The notes under the pieces are model-generated. The model searched no databases. It worked only from the letters and a program-made list of their open reading frames with translations, and had not been told where the DNA came from. From the NCBI GenBank assembly GCA_951640195.1, contig OX621174.1, positions 868,001 to 932,000 on the forward strand: DNA of 64,000 bases. The letters are read 5' to 3'. A program made the translations under genes and the position numbers. Source of the DNA: Porpolomopsis calyptriformis. Taxonomy: Eukaryota > Basidiomycota > Agaricomycetes > Agaricales > Hygrophoraceae. Position 1 is the first letter of the stretch. Each line of letters starts with the position of its first letter. Positions 11,579-24,000 of the stretch are shown piece after piece.

Positions 11579-12722
11579 CTATCCCATTTCCCTTGGGATC
11601 TTGGCAAGATACCAAGGGGGCCAAGTACGAACACAGTCGACAGTGTGATCCCAGTATCCACCGATCTTCAGCCAGAGGACAGGTCCTGAAAAAAATACAT
11701 GGGTGAGGGTAGTGCAAGCCGTGACCCACCAGTAGGTTGGAGTTGTAGATTCGTAGGGGGTGAAAGACACCGTTTCCCCCACAATCGCAAGACGTCTCAG
11801 TGATTTGAAAGTTTTAAACTCTTGGGCTAAATCACAAAGTATAAGCTGAGCAGATAGAATCACGGGAAGTAGTGAGCATTACAAAACAAAATAAAAGAGG
11901 GGGAGGGATGAAATAACTTGCCATTGAGATGTCACGGGCGGGATAGAGAGTTAGTGTATCCAGGTTGGGAAAGCGTCTGGAGATTTCCCGAATCAAGCCC
12001 AAACGGCACGTTTTATGAGAGAGCATCGTCGACACAGTTTTCATCGTGCCAGCTGAGTTGGCAAGCTTATCCAATGCTGAAAAGTCCTCGTGCTCCTCCA
12101 AGTTGAAAAAGACATGTACGAATGTTTTGTCACCTGCTATTCTTGCAAACGCTGTCGGAGCAAACACATTCGTGGTCAAGGAGCTAATTTTAGGGAGGCG
12201 GTTGGGTTCGAACGGCACAGCCAAGTTGACTCCATGCAGAGTTAGGACCGAGATTTCAGGCTGGGTATCGAGGAAACTGGCCAAAGATGCGTCACAGAGG
12301 ATTGTGGTCTCCAACAGGTTGAGAGAGAAAGTGCAGTTGTTGAAGATCCACGCCATCGACCTGCCCCTGTCGCGTTCAGGTAGATAGAGAAGGAATTGGT
12401 TGAGGCGATTGAGGCGAGCGAGAACTCGGTTGAGCATAAGATAAGTATCATCCGTGACGCTTGCACTTGTCCAGGAGAGACCCAACCTGCGCACAAGGAG
12501 GCACAGATGATCGCTCTGGAGGAGAGATACAAAGAGTTTGATGGCTTGTGCTGGGGAGAGAATTGTAATGTTGCGATAGCATATGCGAAGTGCGATACGG
12601 TAGAAGAAACCATTGGCTTGGAGGACGTGGTACAGGGTCCTTTTGTCCAGCTGTTTGAATATCGATTCCAGTATCTCTACCGGCAACCTTCGGCGACGGG
12701 TAGATGGGGCAACGGAGGTCAT
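11579..12722 (-). CDS. F-box protein
   Basis: Exon 1 (12722-11922) and exon 2 (11845-11579) give about 355 aa. The ATG at 12722 is the first in frame with a normal start. The F-box lies at about residues 10-50: RRRRLPVEILESIFKQLDKR, then LYHVLQANGFFYRIA. The rest is leucine-rich without clear repeats, as in many agaricomycete F-box proteins, which are thought to act as substrate receptors of SCF ubiquitin ligases. The single intron (11846-11921) starts with GCAAGT and joins ISM to LILCDLAQEF in frame, so it is a GC-AG intron. The promoter and first codons lie inside the left copy of a tandem duplication. Confidence 0.8.
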
Positions 12723-13240
12723 GTCTTGGGGTGAAGCAGAAAGAGTTGAGGTCAAAGCGAGCCACAAATTCGGTCAGAAAATAAATTTTTAAGCAACACC
12801 GTGGAGTGTGAGGCCACAAACGGCCTGCTTCGGATATGGCCATTAATATTGATATCCACAAACGGCCTGCTTCAGATATGGCCATTAATATTGATATCCA
12901 TAAATAAAAGTTATTGCCGGATGAAAGCTCAAGACAAGGATCCATGGACGTGGCCTTTCACAGTCTCATTCCAACCTTCGGCGACGGATAGATGGGGCAA
13001 CGGAGGTGTCTTAGAAAGAGTTGAGGTCAAAGCGAGTCACCAACTCGGTCAGAAAATAAAAATTTAAACAACACCGTGGAGTGTGAGGCCACAAATGGCC
13101 TGCTTCGGATATGGCCATTAATATTGATATCCACAAACGGCCTGCTTCGGATATGGCCATTAATATTGATATCCATAAATAAAAGTTATTCGCCGGATGA
13201 AAGCTCAAGACAAGAATCCATGGTTTGGGGAAGTGGCCTT
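12685..13240. repeat. imperfect tandem duplication of about 260 bp with nested 42-bp repeats
   Basis: Left copy is about 12685-12957 and right copy about 12973-13240. Both run from aaccttcggcgacgg through the frame of the F-box start, then gtcagaaaataaa and accgtggagtgtgaggccac, to atgaaagctcaagacaag. Within each copy a unit containing ggcctgcttcggatatgg and ccattaatattgatatcc occurs twice, so four units in all. The right copy has lost the ATG seen in the left copy (ggtcatgtcttgggg became ggtgtcttag), so only the left copy can start the F-box gene. The right copy ends about 125 bp before the CK1-like gene. Confidence 0.85.
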
Positions 13241-13365
13241 TTACGCGTAAAAGACGTTGTCTGAGTTTGAACGTGTTCAGTCTCAGCCGATTCCCAAATT
13301 TGATCGGTTCATGTTTACGATTAAACCACCACCTTCAAATACCTACCCTATTCCATCCCTTCTCC

Positions 13366-14534
13366 ATGACCGACATCACAGACTTCAAGTTTGGTGGAAA
13401 ATACAGGCTTGAGGAGGAAATCGCGATAGGCGGATGTGGTTCGTCTTCATCTGACCATTTTTTAACATCATTATTAATTTATCACGCTTGCTGTTCTCAG
13501 GCACCGTTTTTGTGGGTGTGCACACCATTGCTGGAAAAGAGGTGGCAATCAAACTCGAGCCTGCCATCGCGAAAAACAGCCCTCTCAAACAGGAATCACG
13601 TATTTATAGGACTCTCATGGGCGGCACAGGTGTCCCATGGATAATGTGGTCGGGCAAGCAGGGCGACTACAACGTCATGGTTATAGATCTCCTCGGCCCT
13701 TCACTAGAAGACGTTTTCAAAAAGTGCAACAGACACTTCTCTTTGAAAACGGTTCTGCTATTAGCAGATCAACTCGTATGTACCTTCATCTTTTTGCCAA
13801 TCCACCACTTTGTGTCCCTCCCTTCCCTCCCGTTTTTTTATGTGGGTTACTCATACAGTGGCCTCCCACAGCTTTCGCGTATCGAATTCATCCACTCACG
13901 GAATTTCGTACACCGCGACCTCAAACCCGCAAATTTCGTCATGGGTACGGGCAAAGCTGCCCCTACAGTCAACGTCATTGACTTTGGCCTCGCTAAAAAA
14001 TTTCGCGATGCACGTACAAGCCTCCATATACCCTTCAAACAGGAAGGTCACCATGGCGTCGGCACCTCCTTGTTTGCCGCCATCAATACACATTTAGGGA
14101 TCGGTATGTCTCCAAAACTATGTGAACTGGATTCCTTTCCGTTTCTCATCTTGTTACCAGAATGCTCCCGTCGTGACGACCTCGAGTCTCTTTCATACAT
14201 GCTCGTATACTTTCTCCGCGGGACGCTGCCCTGGAAGAAACTCAAGGGATCCACCACATCCCACACGTGGGATTTGATCCGAGATCGAAAAATTGAGACG
14301 GAGCCTGTGCTAACGGTCGGGCTGCCCCCGGAGTTCGACGTCTTGTTCAAGTACGCTCGCGGCCTTGAATTCGAGGATCTCCCGGACTACGGTGGATTGA
14401 GAGCGATGTTCAGACGCCTGGCGGAGCAACATGGCTTTGAATACGACGGAGTGTTTGATTGGATGATGAAAGACAAGAAGGAAAAGAAGCGGTTTTGCGA
14501 AGCGTGTAACGCAAGACCCGTCAATGTAACATAG
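13366..14534 (+). CDS. casein-kinase-1-like Ser/Thr protein kinase
   Basis: Exons 13366-13438, 13501-13775, 13872-14103 and 14161-14534 join in frame to 317 aa. The kinase domain begins almost at once: GKYRLEEEIAIGGCGTVFVG (Gly-rich loop), VAIKLEP (catalytic Lys), DLLGPSLEDVF, NFVHRDLKPANFVMG (catalytic loop), VNVIDFGLAKKFRD (metal-binding DFG), then INTHLGIECSRRDDLESLSY and FLRGTLPWKKLKG. These last motifs are diagnostic of the CK1 family. The SVRYAS segment usual in CK1 reads TSLFAA here. The protein is shorter than canonical CK1 and lacks a long C-terminal tail, as in expanded basidiomycete CK1-like paralogues. It probably phosphorylates Ser/Thr, with unknown targets. Confidence 0.88.
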
Positions 14535-14871
14535 TACTCGGATGGAATCTTTTAAACGAAAACCGAGTAAGTGGGTTGCCAAATATTATGGATCATTGAC
14601 GAATGGGTTTAGTAGGCTTGATTGGAAAAGCTGGCTTGTGCGCGCCCGTTGGGTGATGGGCGGGAGGGTAATCGCGCTTGGTGTTGAGGGCAGCGCTTTT
14701 GGCAGCGCTCGCGTGGATACATACTTATAATTCACTCTGTACCTATATTGCGGTTATTAGACTGTGCTCCAGTCAAGGTTATCTAGGAACTAGCTAAGAT
14801 GTGATGGAGAGACGTTATGGTGATGGAGTAACATTAGAACGTACTCGACATCTAAATAAAATCCAGCCCAT
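14535..14871. other. intergenic region between convergent genes
   Basis: It lies between the CK1-like gene and ERG25, whose 3' ends face each other. No coding signal is seen; it probably holds both 3' UTRs. Confidence 0.5.
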
Positions 14872-16098
14872 TTACTGAACCTTGAGCCTCTTGGGCAGTG
14901 CATTGCCCTCCGCCTCTGCCTCTGCCCGAATCCCCTCTTGTTCTATCTGCTCCATCAGTTTCTGCTCCATCAACTTCTGCTCACCCTTGGTGGCAGACTT
15001 GATGGCCGCCTTAGCAGCCCGGACGCGAGCGCGGTACTCTTGATACTTTTTGTCAGTCCCAAAGATGCGATCCCACCATCGGAAGGAGGTCGCGTAGTTG
15101 TTAGTGAAAGCCATATGGTGGAAATCGTGGTGATCGGCACCAGACCAGAAGGGTATGATATGTTGGAGCGACCATGGGAAGTCTATGGGGGGTTGTAAGC
15201 CTCTAAAAAACACGCAGGGAGAATGGGAGAATTACCGTAGCCGCTGTGAGCGTCGACGGCCTGGAATAAACGGAGTGTTATCCAGATCAGGACGGTAACT
15301 ATGTGTAGGTTTCGCGTGAAGTAGCAGAATAAGAGAGGGCCGCCGATGGAGCCTGCTCCGAGGATGAAAACCTCGGCAGGATGTGCGTATTCAGCTGCAA
15401 GACCGAACGGAGCTGAGTGCTTGTGATGGAGCTTGTGGATGTGCTTGTAGAGAGGGCCCCAGTGGAGTGCTTGGTGAGCTGTGGAAAGTGGACAGGGTTG
15501 GCACCGTCTCGGTCATTTGTCAGAATGAGAGATACGTGCCGACATAGTGGAAGAAATCCTCGAAGACGAAGAAAAGCGCGATTTGGGGTATCATTATCTT
15601 GGGGATGGGGAATGGGACGTGCCATGTTGCCATACCCAAACCCTCGGCTATGGGATGGAAGAATCCAATCTGGATTTTTAAAAAAAAAAAAAGTAAGATT
15701 AAAAGGAAAAAGAAATGTATGAGGAGAGGTACCATAGGGAGCTCGACGACGAAATGGGAGAAGAGGACCTGCTTTGTGCATTCCCATTGCTGTTGGGGTG
15801 ATGGCACTTTTTTCGGCTGTAGTTTCCATTTATGAAAGAATGGCATGGCGTCGATGATGATCCAAGGGACGCAGCGGCCGAAATAAACGATCTGGTGTCC
15901 AGGTGAACAAAAGGAAAATATGAAGGAGGGGTGTGATGATGAACGGACCTCATGAACGAGAAAGCTCATTAAGCCGGTCGCGATGATGGGGTTCCCGATC
16001 GCAATGTAGTATGCCATCCAGTTCTTTTCGAACCAGTTCAAGACAGATATGTCTGGGTTCGGGTAGAGGATTGATTCTATCGTCGCGTTGGAGGACAT
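14872..16098 (-). CDS. ERG25: C-4 methylsterol oxidase
   Basis: The ATG at 16098 opens [16 protein letters not shown], followed by hydrophobic segments typical of this ER enzyme of ergosterol synthesis, which removes the C-4 methyl groups of sterols. The di-iron histidine clusters are present in order: [20 protein letters not shown] with KLHHKH, and later HHDFHHMAF followed by WWDRIFGTD. The lysine- and glutamate-rich C-terminus ends KRLKVQ. There are about five exons. The intron at 15479-15539 splits the first His cluster, and only a GC donor (gcacgt) keeps frame there. The neighbouring genes are unrelated. Upstream, the nested retrotransposons begin 762 bp from the start codon. Confidence 0.93.
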
Positions 16099-16860
16099 GG
16101 TGATGGTCTACTTCCAAACCACCAATTTTTGAAAAACGTATGTTTTCGGGCTCACTCTGGATTATCAAACATCCAAAATCGACCCATCCCGGTCATTTCC
16201 ATGTTCTCCTCAATATTAACACCCTCACTTTTCTCTTCAACGCCGATCTCGTAACTGCCATTCCGGCCTTGCCGTAAGTCTTACCGAACTCTTCGGGAAG
16301 AGGAGGAAGTGTTCTACTCTCATACCCTGCCACTGTCAACAGCTGGCTATGATACTGTTTCGTAGGCAACCAGAGATCACCCAATTACACTTGATTAATT
16401 CTGACAAGTAGGACGAGATGCCGCCTATCATTGCGCATAGAGTAGATCGGCAGATAATCGAACACCATCCTGGATCTGTGCATGGTACAGACGGTACACT
16501 GGGACAGTGTTGGCGCGAGATTTTGCCGGAAAAGTGCCGCCTGCCGTCGGCATCAACCTTGCCTGCTTAGAAGAAAGCACGAACACACCGTTTTCAGGAA
16601 AAAGTAAATAAGGATGGTACATGTTGTACTGTACTGTACTATTTAAAATGCGAGTCAAAAGAATAGGTAAAGTGAATGGGTAAAAAATAATGAAAGGAGT
16701 GACAATATATAGTACCATTGAAATGCTATCCAAAGTAAGGGTATTGTTGCATGTTTCTGTCAATGTTCAAGTAAATAGTTTTCACAGTCAAAGAGTGGTA
16801 CATACAGGAGCAGCTCGCAAAGTTCCTGAATTTCTTGGGTGATATATCAGGTGTTAATGG
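16099..16860. other. ERG25 upstream region and left flank of the retrotransposon nest
   Basis: No convincing gene is seen. A minus-strand open frame (16763-16428) has a hydrophobic stretch but no recognised domain. This stretch is the natural place for the ERG25 promoter. Confidence 0.5.
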
Positions 16861-16972
16861 TGTTGGGATATGTACAATCACGACTCCATTGATACAAATG
16901 TATGTGCATATCAATTACATAATCTTCAGTATTTTCCTTAATCCAACATTTTTCACCTGACCAACTTCATCA
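16861..16972 (+). repeat. copia 5' LTR (112 bp)
   Basis: Begins TGTTGGGATATGTACAATCA and ends GACCAACTTCATCA. It matches 43487-43598 along its whole length. The internal part starts with ggttatgacccttgg. Confidence 0.9.
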
Positions 16973-19900
16973 GGTTATGACCCTTGGTTCACCAATGTCT
17001 GACTCTATACTCACCTCCAATTCCCAATCCTTAGTTATTCTGAAACTTTGAGATAATGGCTCTATCTGGGCAGATTATGAGCTGAGGGCCATGTGAGTGA
17101 TGGGTTCGAAAGGCCTCATACCCCACTTGAATGGATGATCCAAATGACTAGTGGACCTGGTCAAGCTTAATAGTGTTCCCCAGTACAATGGCAAAGATGC
17201 CACTGATGAACAAATCGAAACTAGAGAGAAGAAAATGCTTGACTTTGATCAGTGAGAGTATCTTGTGCAACATCTACTCCTCTCGACAATCTCACCTCAT
17301 TTGTCACAAAAGATCATAAAGCTTACCACTGCTAAGGATATGTGGGATATAGTTAAAGCAGATGCGACTATGAAAAGTGTTCTTCACCAGGTCGACATGC
17401 TTAATGCACTACAGAACATGAGATGCGCATCATCTCTAGATCCAAAGATACATCTTGCCAAGCTGAAGGCTTATCTAGCTAAGATAACAGAGTGGGTGGA
17501 GTATCTGAGGGTGACTAGCTCACCTGTTTCCAACCCGATGCAGGTCAATATAATGATTGCATTGATGCTAGAGGTTTACTGTGCCACTGTGCAGACAGTT
17601 GAAACCACTATAAAGGTCACTGGAAAGTCTATCCAGCCTCATGATCTAGTATCAATTTTTATCCAGGAAGCAGAACACTGCTTGATTGCCAGTGGGCAAG
17701 AAAGGGCTGCTGAGGTGGCAATGTTTGCCTCACAAGGTTCCTGAGGATCCAGATCAAAATGTATAGAAAAGAAGTCCACAACAACTAAAACTTGCTATAA
17801 CTACTAAAAGGTTGGTCACCTAAAGGCAACATGTTATGCCCCAGGAGGTGGCATGGAGGGGCAAGGTGTTGGATTTGATGGGCTCGCATGTTTGATCATG
17901 TGACCCGGGTTACATAGTTTTTTGAGCTCAGTGTATCGCTACCGATTTCTAACAATGTGTCCATCGAACTGGCTCTGGCCAGGTTCCGAAACCGTAACGT
18001 GGTGAGCTATCCACCGAATATCTCAACACAAGGTCCCCATCAACTGAATGCAAAAAAGAAACTTGAGGTGGCTAATGTAGCAAAAGTATCAGAAAACAAT
18101 AACTTGTTTGCATTCACATGCACCTTGGACTTTAAAGCTATTATATCTAACCTTGGGTTGGATGGATTGGGTCATGATATGATCCTCGATAGTGGCGCCA
18201 GTTCTCACTTTTTCCCAGATAGGGCAAGGTTTGAAAACTACATACTGATTGACTGTAAAATCAAAACCGCTGATGGAAGGATGTTCAAGGCAATTGGAAC
18301 TGGAGACATAAGGATTGAGCTATCTAACAGCAGTTCATTATTATTGGTGATGTTGAAGGACTGTGTGTACACACCAGATTTAGCCTTCACACTTGATTCC
18401 GTCAGCCAACTAGCTCAGGCTGCCAAGTCTGTAGTCTTTGGAAAAGACCATGCAATTGTTACTCACCCTTGTGGACATGTGATAGTGAAGATCCCATGAT
18501 TCCAAGGGTTATATAGGATTACACCTGGAACTGAAACCCAGTGTGATCATGTGAATGCTGTGATGTAACAGATATGGCTGTTACAGAGCCTACAGAGGTA
18601 GGTAATCAGTGTTGATAGGTGTTTGGCACCTCAGAGCGGTATAGAGGCTGTATTTACCACTATTTACAGTATGTTTTAACCCTTTGCCACCACTTGTACC
18701 AGAGATACCGCACCCAATAGATATTGGTCATATTCAATCTGGTCTTGAGCAAGGCAAGAACCAAAACCCTTACATGTGACTACCAAGATGATGCTAATGG
18801 AGGCCCACCAGAAGTTGGGCCATATTGCTGTGTCGATAGTAAAGCGTATGGTATCAAACAGAATGATATTGGGTATTGAGATTGACCCACTATCCAAGGA
18901 AGAATTTTGTGAGCCATGCATAAAGGCAAAGGTGGTGTGAAAACCATTTCCAAAAGAGTTACTTACCCAAGTAACACAATATAGTGAATGAGTCCATTGG
19001 GATCTCTGGGGACCTGCTTCGACATCTAGCCTGGGTGGGAAGCACTATGCTGCCTTCCAGAAAGATGACTACTCCTGTGAGACACAAGTCTACTTCCTTA
19101 TGAAGAAAAGTGAAACTCTCAATACCTACAAGAAGGATGAGGCAGCTATTAATACTCAATAGAATGGTGCCCAGATCAAATACCTCCAGTGTGATCAAGG
19201 GGGAGAATTCCTGAGTAATGACTTTGATCACCACCTCAGTATGAAAGGGATGAAATGTGAACTTACCATCTATGACTCTCCTCAACAGGATGGAGTCTCC
19301 AAATGTGGTATGTATACCCATGCTGAACATGCCTGTGCCCTCCTTTTTGCATCAGGATTACCGCAATCCCTTTGGGCTGAAGCTATACACCACTGTGTGT
19401 GGTTAGAGAACCAGACTAAAACCTGAGCACTAAATGGAAAGACCCCATATGAGATAGTACAAGACCGGAAACCATTTCTGGGTGGGATTCATGAGTTTGG
19501 AGCTGCCACATATGTGAAAGACTTGCATGCCGGAAAGCTTGATGAATGTGTATGGAAAGGCTGCTTTGTTGGATACAATTCTGAGAGCAAAGGGTTCTGG
19601 ATTTACTGGCCTGATAAGTGAACCATCAGTATTGAATGGGATGTTGTGTTCAACCTGGAAGACCCACATCTGCTTCAGGATGAAGGTATTATCATCCCCA
19701 AAGATACCCTGGATGAAGGGGAGAAGAATACAGTTATCCAGCACTATCCTGATGAACCTAGACACCAACCCTCCAATCCCAGAGATGTTCTGGAAACTCC
19801 GAAAATCCCAGAAACCCAGGGACAAAACCCAGAAAACCCAGAATTGGTGCCTACCTTTGGATACAGAATGCATACACATCTACCCCCAGGATCCTACCGG

Positions 19901-20326
19901 GATATGGCAAAGGGTGTTTATAAACCTACTGCCCTAGCATATGCTGAGGCATTCATCTGTGATCTCAGTCTAGAGAGTGGTGATGAACCAGGGGGAGTAA
20001 TCCCACTCAACTTCAATTCCAATGATGAAACCCTTGACCCACTTTATGCGATAGTGGGATCCATGGGCTTGGAACCATGCTCAATGACTGAAGCACTCAA
20101 AGGCCCACATGGAAAGGTATGGGACACTACTCTGAAATATGAGATAGGTCAACTCCAGAAACTCCAGACTTTGGGAGATTGTCAACATACCTCCCAGAAA
20201 ACCCGTAAACCCATGTTCCGAAGTATTGAAGGAGAAACAGAATGTGGATGACATTGTGGATACACATTGGGTTCACATAGTTGCTGGTGGACACCGCCAA
20301 ACATATGGTGTGAATTACATGGAAAC
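16973..20326 (+). pseudogene. copia gag, protease and integrase remnants
   Basis: Gag-like helices (AKDMWDIVKADATMKSVLHQ) lie at 17265-17744. A copia-type aspartic protease core MILDSGASSHFFPDRARF lies at about 18180-18240 within 17957-18499. Integrase remnants follow at 18900-19640: GGKHYAAFQKDDYS, then CDQGGEFLSNDF, LWAEAIHHCVWLENQT and KCWKGCFVGY-like text. Next comes the linker to reverse transcriptase, ending at AGGHRQTYGVNYMET where element A is inserted. Many frames are broken by stops and shifts, so no functional protein is expected. Confidence 0.85.
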
Positions 20327-20715
20327 TGTCATGGATGTAAATTTTCATTCTCTCCCTATGTTAGTCATTGCTGCTTAGTTGGATCAGTCTTATCTTTGCT
20401 TGGGATTCCCCACAGTTCCGTATCTTTTCATTTACCCTAGATAGGACACTTTTCATTTCTGACGATTATGTTTCATCTCTTCACATGCTCCGAGTCTTCT
20501 ATCATGCTTATCTTTACTTGTTGCATGTATTCCTCGTGTAAACACTGACTCATCCGCAGTAGCATAGTCAGTATATAAACCCCTAGTTAGTTGTACTCAG
20601 ACTTTAAGTCTGATTCCTCATTAGCAACCCAATAACTAGGACTTGAGACATTATCATTGTCTTGGGACAGAGCTCTCTGAAGTAAAACCATCTCATTGAC
20701 AACCAGTTTATAACA
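20327..20715 (+). repeat. element A 5' LTR (389 bp)
   Basis: Starts TGTCATGGATG and ends TTTATAACA. It contains a TATA box (TATATAAA, 20572-20579) and a perfect 17-nt palindrome TCAGACTTTAAGTCTGA (20597-20613). Its right part overlaps the putative transcript start AAGTCTGATTC (20606-20616). Confidence 0.93.
20572..20616 (+). promoter_or_regulatory. element A LTR core promoter and putative self-primer
   Basis: TATATAAA lies at 20572-20579. The 11-mer AAGTCTGATTC begins 34 nt after the first T of the TATA box, where transcription is expected to start. It is the exact reverse complement of the 11 nt at 20717-20727 just after the LTR. A conserved block CTCATTAGC follows. Confidence 0.65.
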
Positions 20716-20716
20716 A

Positions 20717-20727
20717 GAATCAGACTT
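20717..20727 (+). other. element A primer-binding site (self-priming type)
   Basis: GAATCAGACTT starts 2 nt after the 5' LTR. It does not begin with TGG, the complement of a tRNA CCA end, but is exactly complementary to LTR bases 20606-20616. This is the arrangement known for Tf1-type chromoviruses, which prime from the 5' end of their own RNA. Confidence 0.65.
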
Positions 20728-21072
20728 CCTTCTTACTCTCTCCCCTCTACTTGATCCACCCTTGTTTTCACACTGGACGATGACGAAGATCTTTACGATC
20801 CCTCTGAGCAGAATCCACTCTCTCAATCGCTTTACTCACAAACCCGAATCTTCCCAGAACCAACTGAAGAGGCTAGTCAAACAGTCCCTTCACCAAGTAT
20901 CTCACAAGCTCTAGGAAGAACTCGAAGTGAAACAACTCATTTACTTGCCACCACCTAGTTACAATGTCCCATTACTCCCCCTACTGTTAGGTATCAACCC
21001 TTCCTGTTCCAACAACCTACTCGACTGTCTTCGCCTTTAACAACACCTTCACCTTCACCATCACCAGATCCA

Positions 21073-24000
21073 ATGGGTTCCCACGCTAATCCCCCTGTTC
21101 CCAACCTCAATGAGATCCTTGCAGTTATGAATGACTTGCAGAGGGAGATGGCTAATCTTCAGGCCTCCAATGCACAGCAGGCAGCAGAGATCCAGAATCT
21201 CAACCAACAACTTGCTGCCCAAGTTCAGCCTCAGCCCCCACTGCAACCTCAACCACAACCTCCTGCTGCTCCCACCATCGAGATAAAGATGGCCAAGCCA
21301 GACGAGTTCACTGGTCGACAGCAGGACGTTGACAAATTTATTAACAGCTGCGAATTGTATTTTATGGGAAAACCCTACCGCGACGAACACAAGATCCCCT
21401 TCACCCTTTCCTTCATGAAGGGCATGATGGCCCAGACCTGGTCTGAAAAGGAGACTAACGAGATGAGAGCTGTCAACTGGACAGGCCCAACTGCTACCTG
21501 GGCTGCATTTGTAACAAGATTCTGATCCACATTTGAAGGAATTGACAGATAGTCTTGTGCCCGTAATGATATCAAGAATCTCCGCCAGGGAAAAGAAAGA
21601 TTGAAGACTATAACCTGCGCTTCGGTGCTTTACAGGTTGATACCAGTTTCAATGATGCCGCCCTCATCAATCTCTACCAAGCTGGACTCGACTCCAAGTT
21701 CATAGAATTTGTTTACCAACTCCCCGTCGTCCCCACCACACTCCAAGAGTGGAAGGATGCCACGACACGCTACCAACATCAAAAGGACATTCTTGCCTCA
21801 CAGAAACAGTCCTCCACATCCCGACCCCAATATTCCAACCCCTTTCCTGCCTGAGGATCGTCCGTGGGTGCAACGACGACCTGTCAAATGTCAGCAGCCC
21901 CCACCGTCAAAAGAGAAGAGTCTTCCTCTTCTGCTCTTATAATCCCATATGGAAACTGCTACTCCTGCGGCCAACCTGGGCACTTCGTGAATGCCTGCCC
22001 AAACTGTGTTGCCAGTGATGCAAAGAATTTACCTGATACCTCTTCCTCACATTGAGGAGGATACTATCGAGGTAGAGGAGGTTACAGAGGATGAGGACAA
22101 GGACAAGGCTGAGACATATGTGTCATTACCGCTGAGCCCAACGTGGAGAACGTCAACTTGCCCACTACACTGGCAATGAGTGAGACTCTGTCAGATATGG
22201 TGAAATGTGGTATACGCAATTGGTCGGATGATCAAAAGAAGAGGCTGGCAATGGACCTGAAGTCCCAGGGTTTTTGAAAGGTTCGGATGATTTGCCCAAC
22301 GTTATGGACTATACCACTCGATGTACCACTATCCCATGCAATTTATTTTGAATTCTTGGTGCTATCGAGAAGGGCAACCCAGGACTTACGATGGATGTTT
22401 GGATCAAAGCTGCAGACAGTGGCCGATGTGTCCCCGCCACATGTCTTATTGATAGTGGAGCTTCTGGAAATTTTATGGATGAGACCTCCGCAACTTGTCA
22501 TGAATTTACTCTTCAGGATTTGGAAACCCCAATCCCCATACGGAATGCCGATGGGTCAGAGAACTGAGGAGGCCCAATCGTTTTTGACACTGATGTCTGG
22601 ATAGAAGCTCCAGGTGGACACATTGAAAGGATCCATTTGGAAGTGACTGACCTTGGATCCAAGATAGATATTATCCTTGGCTACCCATGGCTCAGAGCTC
22701 AAAACCCTAGTATTGATTGGGAGAAGTCAACACTGACTCTTGGAGGCAAAGAGACTTCTCATTGGTATTGTAGCGGTGAAGCAGAGCCCTCTGTGGTAGA
22801 ATTGGTCTTGCTGGCAATTACAAGTATTTCAAAATCGGATGAAGCTTGAGCCAGCATGGTGGAGGAAGATATGTGAAAGTTTGTACTGGAGGTCTATTGG
22901 AAAGACTATGCTAGTGTCTTTGCCAAGGAGTCCTTCGATTGCCTTCCACCACATTCCAAGTTCGATCATGTCATTGATCTTAGAGATGACTTCGTACCTC
23001 AAACTGATGTGATTTATCTGATGTCCCCTTGAGAGAAAGAATTCCTGAAGAAGTTCTTAGCTGAAAACGTGGCTACTGGACGGATATTCAAAGGATCTTC
23101 ACCTCAAGCCACTCCCTTCTTCTTAGGAAAGAAAGCTGAAGAAATCAACACAAAAGGACAAGATGCTGGGTATAGACCAATCGAAGACTATCACTATCTA
23201 AATCACTTTACAGTTCCTGACCGTTATCCCCTTCCACTCTTACATCAAATTGTCCAACAACCAAAGCTGCGATCCGCTGCATTGTTTACAGTTGTGGATA
23301 TCTGATGGGGATTCAACAATATTCAAATCAAAGAAGGCGATGAATGGAAAGCTGCCTTTAACACGGTCGAAGGACTCTATGTTCCAAGAGTGATGTTCTT
23401 TGGTCTATGAAATTCCCTAGCTACATTCCAATGGATGATCGATATGTGATTTGCTGAAGTGCTAAAATCAGGTTGTGTTTTTATCTATATCGATGACATT
23501 CTCATCTGTAGAGATGATCTAGAAGAACTGCGTTACTGGACGTTCAAGACTCTTGATATCATGAAGAAAAACAAACTCTCCTGTAAACCCGTCAAGTGCC
23601 AATTCGAGAAGGAAGAGGTGATCTATCTAGGAATGACTTTAACGAAAGGTCATATCAGAACCAATCCCAAGAAGATCAAAGCCATAGCTGAATGGCCCGA
23701 ACCTCAAACCATTAAACAACTCCAATCCTTCCTTGGAAGTGTGAATTTCTGGAGAAAATATATCAAGGACTTTTCAAGGATCGCCCAACCGCTTAACCAG
23801 TTACTCCACAAAGATGCTATATAGGGATGGACCCCCGAACGACAACACACCTTTGATCATTTGAAGCACTCCCTCACGAATGCCCCTGTCCTTGAAATCC
23901 CAGATCAAGACCTGCCATATTGCTTGGAGACCGATGCCTCTGGATTTGCTTTAGGAGGTATACTGTCTCAGCTACATGGAAACGATTAGAAACCCATAGG

